A stretch of DNA of 14,362 nt, taken from contig DASUZD010000295.1 of NCBI GenBank assembly GCA_036377055.1, positions 1 to 14,362 on the forward strand, given 5' to 3'. Below the pieces are notes generated by a model that ran no database searches, was not told where the DNA came from, and saw only the letters and a program-made list of their open reading frames with translations. This stretch comes from DASUZD01 sp036377055. GTDB taxonomy: Bacteria; Actinomycetota; Thermoleophilia; Gaiellales; Gaiellaceae. The translations under genes and the position numbers were made by a program. Within the stretch, counting starts at the first letter, position 1. Every line of letters begins with the position of its first letter. Shown one piece after another: positions 6,584 to 13,295 of this stretch.

Positions 6584-6733
6584 AAGGACATTGTCCGCCG
6601 GCCTCTTCGGGCCAAGCCCCGAAAGGCCCGCCCGGTGCGCGCAGCCGCGCACCCGGCGCGGGCGACTGTCTCGCCGGGACCGGTCCGTGGGCCTGACCCC
6701 CGGACACTGCGGCTTGAAGACATGGCCACGGCT
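6572..6733. repeat. Structured tandem repeat, copy 1 of 2 (181-bp period)
   Basis: This copy aligns without gaps to 6753-6914 at an offset of 181. By hand count about 119 of 159 positions match. It opens at CTCGAGCGCT (overlapping the rhodanese stop), then GGACATTGTCC (6586-6596, a palindrome around one base). It continues with a perfect hairpin GGTGCGCG-cagc-CGCGCACC (6634-6653), the palindrome GGACCGGTCC (6677-6686), GGGCCTGACCCCCGG (6689-6703) and GACATGGC (6719-6726). The right half is most conserved. Any protein frames across it are arginine-rich and change frame between copies, so it acts as DNA or RNA, not protein. The GGGCCTGACCCC core resembles REP-type palindromes in style; that is inference. 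Confidence 0.75.
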
Positions 6734-6752
6734 CGAGCGCTCCCGAGCCGCG

Positions 6753-6914
6753 CCCGAGCGGTAGAGGGACATTGTCCGATAGCCCCTTCCAGCGGTGTCC
6801 GGGACGAACTCACGCGTCCGCGGAACCGCGCACCGGAAGCGGGCACTTGTCGCGCTGGGACCGGTCCCAGGGCCTGACCCCCGGGCACTGCGGCTAGGAG
6901 ACATGGCTACGGCG
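6753..6914. repeat. Structured tandem repeat, copy 2 of 2 (181-bp period)
   Basis: This is the second copy of the element at 6572-6733. Conserved blocks sit at exact +181 positions: GGACATTGTCC at 6767-6777, GGACCGGTCC at 6858-6867, GGGCCTGACCCCCGG at 6870-6884 and GACATGGC at 6900-6907. The hairpin whose outer arms are GTCC/GGAC in copy 1 (6683-6686 with 6702-6705) becomes GTCC/GGGC here (6864-6867 with 6883-6886), keeping pairing through a G-U wobble. CTCGAGCGCT recurs at 6732-6741 between the copies and at 6923-6932 after this one. The middle third (about 6790-6825) is poorly conserved. The 353-base gap between the convergent genes holds only these repeats. Confidence 0.75.
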
Positions 6915-6936
6915 CCGACCGGCTCGAGCGCTGACC

Positions 6937-7783
6937 CTACTGCGAGCAGCCGCGTACGTGCGGTGGCGAGTCCTTTCGCACCGCCACGACGCAGGCGCCG
7001 AATCCTCCGGAGTCGGTGGACTCCGAGAAGAAAACGAGCCACGCCTCCTTGTCCTCGTCTCCGACACGGTCCACGCCTCGCGCCTGCATCGAATACCTCA
7101 GCGTCGTGCTCTTCCCGAGAGCGACACGTGCTTTCTCGCGAGCCTGCTTGGCGTCGAGGCCGGCGTAGTTCGTCGGCTCCTTCGTAATGTCGGGCCATGG
7201 GTAGAGCGCGAGATGGATCGTCAGGACGCCGAGGCCGGCGGCGACGATCGTTCCGAGCGTCGCGGCGAGCCGCGGCTTCGCCAAACGAAGCCGCCGGAAC
7301 GTCTCGAAGAGGGTCGGGAACTGCACCTCCCGGTGCGCGACGAGGACGAGCGCGCTCGGGATGACGATTCCGAACGCCGCCAAGGTGCCGTAGATCGCGT
7401 AACCGATCGTGTACTTCTCGCTCGTGAAGACTCTGGCGATCCCGAGCGCGGCAACCGTGGCCACGAGCGGCACCAGCGCGTTGTAGAACCGCACCCGCGG
7501 CGGGTGCAAGCCGCTTGAAGATCGAATGCTCAGCCTCTCCTACGACGAGGGCGGCGACGTCCGACCGCAAGTCCTCGAGGTGCCCGACCGTCGACGAGAT
7601 CGTCGGCCAGTCGATCGTGATTTCGAAGTGCTTCTTCAGCCACCCAGCGGCTGCGCCGAGCCCTTCGACGATGAGGATCGCGGCGACAACGAGGCCCCAG
7701 AACCAGTACCCCTGTCTTGTCGCCGACGCTTCGTCGTCGACGGTGGGCTCGTCCAGCCCCTCGGCGGGAGCCGTCGCGTCCAT
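6937..7783 (-). pseudogene. Multi-pass membrane protein, apparently split by a +1 frameshift
   Basis: An N-terminal part starts at ATG 7783 (MDATAPAEGLDEPTVDDEAS, then a transmembrane helix at about 26-47, then LEDLRSDVAALVVGEAEHSIFKR) and makes sense to about residue 91 (7511). After that its frame turns arginine-rich with no stop for over 1 kb. The sensible continuation is one base over: HPPRVRFYNALVPLVATVAALGIARVF..., with three more helices (about 10-28, 38-59, 81-101 counted from 7509) and a soluble C-terminal domain (YAGLDAKQAREKARVALGKST ... GACVVAVRKD) ending at 6937. In that frame the nearest upstream stop is TAG at 7542-7540, and only TTG/CTG could start it. The simplest reading is one ~280-residue protein with one extra base between about 7540 and 7505, either a real mutation or a sequencing error. 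Two separate overlapping genes are less likely. Confidence 0.6.
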
Positions 7784-7790
7784 GTCGCCG

Positions 7791-7819
7791 ACGATACGAC
7801 TCTGGCTGACGAAAGTCGA
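7791..7819 (-). promoter_or_regulatory. Promoter of the membrane protein gene (-35 TCGACT, -10 TATCGT)
   Basis: On the minus strand TCGACT (7819-7814) is followed by a 17-base spacer and TATCGT (7796-7791), then 7 bases and the ATG at 7783. This is the most complete -35/-10 pair in the window and implies a leaderless or nearly leaderless mRNA. It lies in the 44-base gap after the amidotransferase gene. Confidence 0.6.
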
Positions 7820-7827
7820 GAAAGGTT

Positions 7828-8529
7828 CTACGCCGGCGCGCCGACGCGCTCCGCCGCCTCGACGAACGCGGCGCAGAGCTCGCGGCCGAGGTCGTTCCAC
7901 GCCTCGACGCGCTCCGCCGTTTCGCGCGCGATCGCGTCGCGGTCGAAGCCCGGCGCGTCGTCCTCGCGTAGCCACCGTTCGATCTGGCCGCGCGTCACCT
8001 CGGCGTGGAACTGGATCGCCCAGGCGGCGTCGCCGAGCCGGAAGGCCTGGGTGCAGACCGCGCTCCGCGCGAGCTCGACGGCACCGGTCGGCACGCCGTA
8101 CGTGTAGAAGTGCCACTGGAAGGCGCGGAAGCGATCCGGCAGCCGCGACAGCACCGGGTCGTCGGCGGCCTCGGGCGTCAGCACGACGTCGTACCAGCCG
8201 ATCTCCGGCTCGCTGGCCGGCCCGACCGGAGCGTGCGCGGCGCGCGCGAGGAGCTGCGCTCCGAGGCAGACGCCGAACACGGGTGTCCGCAGGTCGAGCA
8301 GGCGCTGGAGGAAGAGCGTCTCCTCCTTCAGCCAGGGGTGCCGGTCCTCCTGGTCGGCGTGCATCGAGCCGCCGAAGACGAGCACCGCGCCGTAGTCGTC
8401 GAGCGGCCGAGGCGGCGGCTCGCCCCAGGCCAGGCTCCACTCCTCGAGCTCGTGCCCGCGGGCCTGGACGGCCTCACCGAAGACGCCGGACCGCCCTTGA
8501 CGGCCATGGATCAGCGCGAGGACGTACAC
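7828..8529 (-). CDS. Class I glutamine amidotransferase (GMP synthase-like domain protein)
   Basis: The protein has 233 residues from GTG. It is a stand-alone class I glutaminase domain, which hydrolyses glutamine and hands ammonia to an acceptor, or acts as a gamma-glutamyl hydrolase. YGAVLVFGGSMHADQEDRHPWL (46-67) is the conserved oxyanion strand and loop. TPVFGVCLGAQLLARA (82-97) is the nucleophile elbow with C88. FQWHFYTYGVP (137-147) resembles the GMP-synthase QWHxD region, with Phe in place of Asp. AWAIQFHAEVT (169-179) supplies H175 and E177, completing the triad. There is no synthetase domain fused to it or next to it, so the partner or substrate is unknown. Homologous stand-alone proteins are often annotated as GMP synthase, but this is not guaA. 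It has its own promoter overlapping the upstream gene's stop codon. Confidence 0.88.
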   Translation of the reverse strand: MYVLALIHGRQGRSGVFGEAVQARGHELEEWSLAWGEPPPRPLDDYGAVLVFGGSMHADQEDRHPWLKEETLFLQRLLDLRTPVFGVCLGAQLLARAAHAPVGPASEPEIGWYDVVLTPEAADDPVLSRLPDRFRAFQWHFYTYGVPTGAVELARSAVCTQAFRLGDAAWAIQFHAEVTRGQIERWLREDDAPGFDRDAIARETAERVEAWNDLGRELCAAFVEAAERVGAPA

Positions 8530-8536
8530 GTATCGA

Positions 8537-8542
8537 AACCTA
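8537..8542 (-). promoter_or_regulatory. -10 box TAGGTT of the amidotransferase gene, overlapping the upstream stop
   Basis: TAGGTT ends 7 bases before the GTG at 8529. Its first three bases are the TAG stop codon of the DUF72 gene. There is no purine-rich ribosome-binding site in between, so a leaderless mRNA is likely, although read-through from the DUF72 gene is also possible. Confidence 0.45.
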
Positions 8543-9505
8543 GTCGAGCAGCGACGGAGCGCGCTCGGGTTCCGTTCCCCCGGTCGCCGGGATCCCCGCG
8601 ACGTCGAGGAGCTTCCGCAGCTCGAACGCGTTCGTCGCGGCCTGCGCGACGCGGCCGCCGTGCGGCCCCGGCGAGCTCGCGTTGTTGTTGAAGAAGGCGT
8701 AGGCCGCCTCCGCCTGCTGCGAGAGCTCGCCGAGCGGCTCGACCCACTCGCCCAGCTCGTCCTCGGAGTACAGGTAGTCGAAGCGCTCGGCCGCGCTGCC
8801 GCCGCGCTTGTTCCACGTCTCGAGGTTCCGCCCGTGGAAGCGCACGTACGCCGTCGGGCTCGTCAGCGCCAGGACCGTCGGGGCGAGATTGCGAGCCGTC
8901 TCGGACCGCGGCGCGTCGACGATCACGTGCGTCGCGGGGAGCCCCTCGAGGAACGAGAGCGTCTCCGCGCGGTTCTCCTCGTCGAGCCAGCTCCGGTGCC
9001 GGAACTCGACCAGCATCTCGTCGTCGCCGAGCTGCTCGCGCGCCCACTCGAGGTAGTCGAACGACAGCGGCTTGAAGACCACGTAGGGCGGAAGCTGGAA
9101 GAGGATCCCGCCGAGCTTGCCGGCCGCGCGCAGTGGGTCGAGCGCGTCGAGGAACCGGCGGAAGACCTCGCCGCGAAACTCGCGCGGTGGCCGGTCGACG
9201 CGGCCGCGCTGGTCCACCGGCGCGCCCTCGCGCAGGTCCGGCGGCAGCGCATCGAGCTTGACCGGATGCCGCGTCATCAGCCCGAACGCCTTCACGTGCA
9301 TGACGAAGCCGGGCGGCGTCCGCTCCGCCCAGCCCGCGACCATCTCCTCGGCGGGAAGCCGATAGAACGTCGAGTCGACCTCGACCGTGTCGAAGCGCTC
9401 GGCGTAGTACTCGAGCCGCGCCCGCGCCGACACGTCCTTCGGGTACCAGTGCTTCGAGAGCGACTCGTCGGCCCAGCTGCACGTGCCGATGCGGATCGGG
9501 GGCAC
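8540..9505 (-). CDS. DUF72 (YecE-like) TIM-barrel protein
   Basis: The protein has 321 residues from GTG. It shows the DUF72 landmarks in order: IRIGTCSWAD at the N-terminus, FDTVEVDSTFYRLP (first strands), FVMHVKAFGLMTRHP, GGILFQLPPYVVF, LVEFRHRSWLDEEN, THVIVDAPRS, TAYVRFHGRNLETWNKRGGSA and AYAFFNNNASSPGPH. The family folds like a TIM barrel and has been likened to endonuclease-IV/sugar-isomerase-type barrels, but its reaction is not established. The frame is open much further upstream, but that stretch is antisense shadow of the secreted protein gene. The GTG at 9505 is chosen because TATCCT lies exactly 6 bases before it and the family begins at IRIGTCSW. Complete and unremarkable in length. 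Confidence 0.9.
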   Translation of the reverse strand: MPPIRIGTCSWADESLSKHWYPKDVSARARLEYYAERFDTVEVDSTFYRLPAEEMVAGWAERTPPGFVMHVKAFGLMTRHPVKLDALPPDLREGAPVDQRGRVDRPPREFRGEVFRRFLDALDPLRAAGKLGGILFQLPPYVVFKPLSFDYLEWAREQLGDDEMLVEFRHRSWLDEENRAETLSFLEGLPATHVIVDAPRSETARNLAPTVLALTSPTAYVRFHGRNLETWNKRGGSAAERFDYLYSEDELGEWVEPLGELSQQAEAAYAFFNNNASSPGPHGGRVAQAATNAFELRKLLDVAGIPATGGTEPERAPSLLD

Positions 9506-9511
9506 CCGGGC

Positions 9512-9517
9512 AGGATA
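9512..9517 (-). promoter_or_regulatory. -10 box TATCCT of the DUF72 gene, leaderless arrangement
   Basis: TATCCT on the minus strand is followed by 6 bases (gcccgg) and GTG at 9505. It sits directly downstream of the strong hairpin at 9522-9544, which would separate this transcription unit from the preceding gene. Confidence 0.6.
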
Positions 9518-9521
9518 GTGA

Positions 9522-9544
9522 GCGGGGCCCGCGCGGGGCCCCGC
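9522..9544 (-). terminator. GC-rich hairpin, probable terminator of the secreted-protein gene
   Basis: A perfect 9-bp stem GCGGGGCCC / GGGCCCCGC closes a 5-base loop. It lies 11 bases beyond the stop codon of the secreted protein gene (9556) and just before the DUF72 promoter. No U-tract follows on the minus strand, which is common for actinobacterial hairpin terminators, so efficiency is uncertain. On the plus strand it is followed by CCAAAA. Confidence 0.5.
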
Positions 9545-9555
9545 CCAAAAGCGAC

Positions 9556-10611
9556 CTACTTCTTCCGCTTCGCGGTCTTGATGGTCGTGCTCTTCGCCGA
9601 GAACGGGTCGATCGACCCCGTCGCGCATGGAATCCCCGGCACCGCGACCGTGCACGCCGTGCTGCGGGCCGCGACGGACACGCGCGCCTGGAAGTACTGC
9701 GTCTTCTTCGCGGCGACCTTGAACGAGAACGAGCCGCCCGCGCCGGTCGTCAGCGTCTTCGTCCGCTTCAGGCTCGACGCCTTCGTCCCGGAGAAGATCT
9801 GGACGGCGACGCCCGAGAGCCCCTGGAGGTTCTCGGTCAGCTTGCCCGACACCATGTAGCTCTTCGTCTTCTTCGAGTACTTCGCGGTCAGGCCGAGGAG
9901 AACCGGCATGTTCACGAACCCACGCGCCTGGACGGTGCCGGCCGCGTTGATCGTGCCGGCGCCGACGGTCCAGGGAGTCGCGACGAGCGTCCAGCCGTAG
10001 CTTCCGTTCTGCGCCGGCAGGACGAAGACGTTGGTCAGGTGCAGCGTCGCGCTGACGAGCTTGGCGCCGAGCGTGGCCCCGCCTGCGGACGGCGGGATGT
10101 ACGGCGACGGCAGGCAGACCGTGATCTTGAAGCTCCCGAGCGCCGCCTCCGGCGCAGCCGTGACCGGGTCGACGTAGGCAGGAACCGTCAGCTGCTGACC
10201 GGCCGCCTCGAGCCGGAGGAGCCAGACGCCGGCGTGCGTTGGCGTGCCGGTGCACTGCGTCGCCGGCGCGACGTACTTCGACGGGTCGTCGGCGACGATC
10301 GCGCCGGTCACCGGGATCGGCTGGGTCGGAGCGATCGACGTCAGCACCTGCGCCTCTGCCGTGCCGACCTGCTGCCCGGGCGTTCCGAGCGAGCCGGTGT
10401 AGCCCTGCGGCACGTAGATCAGCACGCGCGCGGTCGCGTCGTCGTTCTGGTCGACCGAGACGGCGATGTCCGTCTTGCCACCGCCTTGCGGCGTCAGCGG
10501 GTCGTGCGAGACGACGATCTTCGGCGTGTACGCCGCGAGCGCGCCGCCCGCAAACGCGAGCGCCGCTGCGATCACCCCCAGGAGCAGCGCGATGCGTACC
10601 CCTCGTTTCAT
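9556..10611 (-). CDS. Secreted protein of unknown function with beta-rich domains
   Basis: The protein has 351 residues from ATG, with a strong AAGGAGGGGG ribosome-binding site directly before it. Residues 1-27 are a signal peptide (MKRGVRIALLLGVIAAALAFAGGALAA). The mature protein begins YTPKIVVSHDPLTPQGGGKTDIAVSV, like a family of exported proteins with an immunoglobulin-like first domain. The middle part has a Cys pair region (around TQCTGTPTHAGVWLL and ITVCLPSPYIPPS). The last ~110 residues (LGLTAKYSKKTKSYMVSGKLTENLQGLSGVAVQIFSGTKASSLKRTKTLTTGAGGSFSFKVAAKKTQYFQARV) read as a bacterial Ig-like/carboxypeptidase-regulatory-type beta sandwich. The tail is basic (TAKRKK). No sortase motif or anchor is seen. 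It follows the binding-protein gene by 66 bases. Role unknown; extracellular or wall-associated location is inferred. Confidence 0.75.
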   Translation of the reverse strand: MKRGVRIALLLGVIAAALAFAGGALAAYTPKIVVSHDPLTPQGGGKTDIAVSVDQNDDATARVLIYVPQGYTGSLGTPGQQVGTAEAQVLTSIAPTQPIPVTGAIVADDPSKYVAPATQCTGTPTHAGVWLLRLEAAGQQLTVPAYVDPVTAAPEAALGSFKITVCLPSPYIPPSAGGATLGAKLVSATLHLTNVFVLPAQNGSYGWTLVATPWTVGAGTINAAGTVQARGFVNMPVLLGLTAKYSKKTKSYMVSGKLTENLQGLSGVAVQIFSGTKASSLKRTKTLTTGAGGSFSFKVAAKKTQYFQARVSVAARSTACTVAVPGIPCATGSIDPFSAKSTTIKTAKRKK

Positions 10612-10647
10612 TTCCCCCTCCTTGTCAGGCTTCGTTCGCTCCGCCCA

Positions 10648-10653
10648 AGCCTA
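10648..10653 (-). promoter_or_regulatory. Possible -10 box TAGGCT upstream of the secreted-protein gene
   Basis: TAGGCT lies about 36 bases before the ATG at 10611 in the 66-base gap after the binding-protein gene, which would leave a ~30-base leader carrying the AAGGAGGGGG site. AGGCTT and AAGCCT just downstream form a 6-bp inverted repeat with a 14-base loop. There is no convincing -35, so this is a weak call. Confidence 0.3.
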
Positions 10654-10677
10654 TGAGACGCGGAAAGCCGACGCGAG

Positions 10678-11880
10678 TTAACTAGCTCGGGCGTCGAGCA
10701 GCTTCGAGGCCTTCACCCACTGCTTGTTGTCGTAGCGGTAGAGGAAGACCTGGCGGACCGGGAAGTACATCGTCTTCGACGTCTTGATCCGGACGCCCGG
10801 GAGGAGGAACGGGTTGTTGCGGAGGTCGAGGCTCTGCGCCGCCCGGAGGAGGCTGTCGCGCGTCAGGTTCCGGCCGGCCTTGCGGAGCGTCTCCACCATC
10901 GTCCAGGCGACGGTCATCCCGTACCAGTTGTAGACGTCCGTGACGCGGCCGGATGGGTCGTACGTGCGCATGATCCTGCGGTAGAGCTTCGTCGCCGGAT
11001 CCTTGTTCCAGATCGGGTCGTCCGGGTTCTTGACGTACGCGATCGAGAGCGCCCCGCGCGTGAGCTCGGGCGCGATCGCGCGGCAGATGGCCATGATCCC
11101 CGGCTCGATCGAGATCGAGCTCACGTACACGCGGGGCCGCCAGCCGAGCTTGTGCGCGGCCGAGAACGACTGGATCGCGAACTTCGGCGTCGCGAAGATC
11201 ATCAGCGTGTCCGCGCGCGAGCGCTTGAGGATCGCGATCTGCGACGAGATGTCGGGGTCGGTGAACTCGTAGGACTGCTTCGCGACGATCCGCGGGCCCT
11301 TGCCCTTGATCGAACGCTCGAGACCGCTGACGAGGTCGTCGCCGAGGTCGGTGTTCTCGTAGATCACGGCGATCCGCGCCCGTTTGTTCGCCTTCACGAG
11401 CGTTCGGCCGTAGACGGCGCCCTCGCCGCGGTAGCTGGGCAGGAAGCCCATCGTCCACGGGTACTTCTGCGGCTGCTGGAGCTCGCTGGAGCCGTCGCCG
11501 ACGAAGAGCTGCGGCACCTTCGACTCGTTCAGGTACGAGCGGATCGCGATGTTGTTGTCGGTGCCGACGGTGTTGAAGATCGCGAACACCTTGTCCTGCT
11601 GGACGAGCTGCCGCGTGAGCAGGACGGTCCTCGACGGGTCGTAGCCGTCGTCGTAGTAGCGGTAGTCGATCTGGCGGCCGTTCACGCCTCCGCGCGCGTT
11701 CACGTAGGCGAAGTAGGCCTTCGCGCCCGGCCCGACGGTGCCAAACGCCGACGCGAGGCCGGAGAGGGGGACCGTGCCGCCGATCACGACCTTGTTCGAC
11801 GTGACGCCGGGATCGGCGGCGGGGCGCGCGCCGCCGCCCGCGAGCGCGAGCGCGGCGACGAGCGCGAGGAGCTTCGTCAC
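10678..11880 (-). CDS. Periplasmic binding protein of the branched-chain amino acid type (LivK-like), orphan
   Basis: The protein has 400 residues. GTG at 11880 overlaps the hydrolase stop (GTGA). Residues 1-22 are a signal peptide without a lipobox cysteine. The mature sequence has the type-1 periplasmic binding fold: VVIGGTVPLSGLASAFGTVGPGAKAYFAYVNARGGVNGRQIDYRYYDDGYDPSRT, then LVQQDKVFAIFNTVGTDNNIAIRSYLNESKVPQLF (ligand hinge region), RIAVIYENTDLGDDLVSGLE, and the C-terminal lobe ending with a pattern (FPVRQVFLYRYDNKQWVKAS) usual for amide/urea/branched-chain amino acid binders. No permease or ATPase gene is nearby, so it either serves a transporter encoded elsewhere or acts as an extracellular sensor or scavenger. 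Coupling to a secreted hydrolase suggests it may bind the hydrolysis product. The ligand is not predictable. Confidence 0.88.
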   Translation of the reverse strand: MTKLLALVAALALAGGGARPAADPGVTSNKVVIGGTVPLSGLASAFGTVGPGAKAYFAYVNARGGVNGRQIDYRYYDDGYDPSRTVLLTRQLVQQDKVFAIFNTVGTDNNIAIRSYLNESKVPQLFVGDGSSELQQPQKYPWTMGFLPSYRGEGAVYGRTLVKANKRARIAVIYENTDLGDDLVSGLERSIKGKGPRIVAKQSYEFTDPDISSQIAILKRSRADTLMIFATPKFAIQSFSAAHKLGWRPRVYVSSISIEPGIMAICRAIAPELTRGALSIAYVKNPDDPIWNKDPATKLYRRIMRTYDPSGRVTDVYNWYGMTVAWTMVETLRKAGRNLTRDSLLRAAQSLDLRNNPFLLPGVRIKTSKTMYFPVRQVFLYRYDNKQWVKASKLLDARAS

Positions 11881-13289
11881 CGCGAGACCGGCGTGCGCAG
11901 GACCGAGAGCGTGACGGTGACCTTCCCGATCCGGACGCGCGAGCCGAGCGGGTTGCCGAAGAGGTAGAGCAGGTTGCCCGAGCTCTGTGCGGTCGAGGTG
12001 CCGGCGAGCGTCAGCTTGAGCCGCGAGCCGGCCGCGAGCGCGGTCACCTCGTCCATCAGGCGGATCGTCGCCTTGCGCGGCTTCGTCGCCGCGGGTGCCG
12101 GGACGCCGCCCTCGCTAACCACGGTCTCGGAGCCGTCGGGCGCGATGGCGCTCAGGACTGCGACGACGTGGGCGCTCGCCGTGCCGCTCGCGAGCGTCGT
12201 CGAGACGGTGGCCGAGCCGAAGGTCTCGAGGCGGCGCTTCGGCAGCGCGAAGCTGCGGACGAGCGCGCCTGAGGTGCCGACCGAGCCGCCGCCGGCGCGG
12301 AAGACGAGCCTCGTCGTCACCGGCACCGCCGGGTACTGGACGGTCCCGGTGAACGGGCTCTTCGCGAGCTCGATGGGTGGCCGCTTGTCGATGCCGTTCA
12401 GCTCGTCCTTCAGGAAGCGGTCGAACCACTGCCGCGCCTCGGTCTCCCTGTACTCGAGGTCGGGGCTCGCGAAGGTCGAGGGCGCGTGGCCGAAGTCGCC
12501 GAGGTAGAGCCGCTTCGGACCGCGCAGCTCGCGGAACGCCGCCAGAGCCTGGTCGACGTCGAAGAGGAAGTCGCGCCGGCCTTGGAGCATGAGCGTCGGC
12601 GTCGTCACCGAGCCGAGCTTCCCGCGCACCGACCGCGAGTCCGTCAGCTGGTGCAGGTCGGGAAGGTTCGTGCCGGCGATCGCGTCCGGCTTCCGGAGCA
12701 GGATCTCGGGGTCGGTGCGCGCGTCGGGCACGAGCATTCCGAGCTGCGCGATCAGGCCCGACTTCGGCAGGTTCTGCGGGAAGAGCGCGTCGTAGAGGCT
12801 CGTCCAGGTCGCCTCCGGCACGATCGCCGCCCACGGCACCTTCCCGATCGCCGTCGAGTTCCAGACGGCGCCGCCGCCGAGCGAGATCCCGTACGCGCCG
12901 ATCTTCTTCGCGTTCACCTCCGGCCGCGCGGCGAGGAAGTCGTGCAGCGCCTGCGCGTCGCCGTTCTCGTTCGGCCCGTCGAGGCCCCAGAGCCCGCCCG
13001 ACTGGCCGTGGCCGCGGGCGTCGAACGTGAGCACGACGTAGCCCTGCGTCGCGAAGAAGCCCTCGGCGAGGACGTTCATCGACGCGCGCGTGCCGCCGAG
13101 GCCGTGGAACATGACGATCGCGGGGTAGCCGCCGGCCGGCGGCGCCGAGGTCGGCTCGTAGAGTGTCGCCGCGAGCGGCGTCCCGGTCTGGCCGGCGATC
13201 GTCAGGTCCTGCTTCGCGAACGTGTCCGCGAAGGCGGGCGCGGCAAGCGCGAGCGCCACGAGCGAGACGAGGAGAAGCCGCACGCGCAC
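11877..13289 (-). CDS. Secreted CocE/X-Pro-peptidase-like hydrolase with PepX-type C-terminal domain
   Basis: The protein has 470 residues from GTG. Residues 1-21 are a signal peptide (MRVRLLLVSLVALALAAPAFA). The alpha/beta-hydrolase core (about 25-290) has IVMFHGLGGTRAS (oxyanion), VVLTFDARGHGQSGG, the nucleophile elbow GAYGISLGGGAV with S136, the acid in LMLQGRRDFLFD (D240) and the histidine in LGDFGHAPS (H268). Residues about 300-470 form a beta-rich domain of the X-Pro dipeptidyl-peptidase C-terminal type (TTRLVFRAGG ... LTLAGTSTAQSSGNLLYLFGNPLGSRVRIGKVTVTL). Related proteins hydrolyse esters, amides or prolyl peptides. The substrate here is unknown and the enzyme acts outside the membrane. 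The frame is open upstream, but the start is fixed by TACCTT exactly 6 bases before GTG 13289 and by the signal peptide. It is translationally coupled to the binding-protein gene. Confidence 0.88.
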   Translation of the reverse strand: MRVRLLLVSLVALALAAPAFADTFAKQDLTIAGQTGTPLAATLYEPTSAPPAGGYPAIVMFHGLGGTRASMNVLAEGFFATQGYVVLTFDARGHGQSGGLWGLDGPNENGDAQALHDFLAARPEVNAKKIGAYGISLGGGAVWNSTAIGKVPWAAIVPEATWTSLYDALFPQNLPKSGLIAQLGMLVPDARTDPEILLRKPDAIAGTNLPDLHQLTDSRSVRGKLGSVTTPTLMLQGRRDFLFDVDQALAAFRELRGPKRLYLGDFGHAPSTFASPDLEYRETEARQWFDRFLKDELNGIDKRPPIELAKSPFTGTVQYPAVPVTTRLVFRAGGGSVGTSGALVRSFALPKRRLETFGSATVSTTLASGTASAHVVAVLSAIAPDGSETVVSEGGVPAPAATKPRKATIRLMDEVTALAAGSRLKLTLAGTSTAQSSGNLLYLFGNPLGSRVRIGKVTVTLSVLRTPVSR

Positions 13290-13295
13290 GGGCCA

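Noticed and set aside
4857..6707. Minus-strand open frame of about 616 codons
   Set aside because: High GC keeps the antisense of the GST-hydrolase-rhodanese operon open; the product is Arg/Ala/Pro-rich with no domain, and the sense genes have clear motifs.
6580..6888. Minus-strand peptide across the repeats with similar GGQA-GPVPARQ sequences in both copies
   Set aside because: The similarity follows from the DNA repeat. The 181-bp period is not a multiple of three, so the copies lie in different frames, and the product is arginine-rich.
6584..6936. CRISPR array or integron attC sites
   Set aside because: There are only two copies, ~160 bases each and about 75% alike, with no short repeat-spacer rhythm, no cas genes and no integrase. 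The palindromes lack attC-type boxes.
6338..8440. Long minus-strand open frame of about 700 codons
   Set aside because: It is arginine-rich antisense shadow across several genes and the repeat; only a short piece (7783-7511) is the true membrane-protein N-terminus.
9506..10255. Upstream extension of the DUF72 frame
   Set aside because: It is antisense to nothing sensible and shifted against the secreted-protein gene on the same strand; the family begins at IRIGTCSW and TATCCT precedes GTG 9505.
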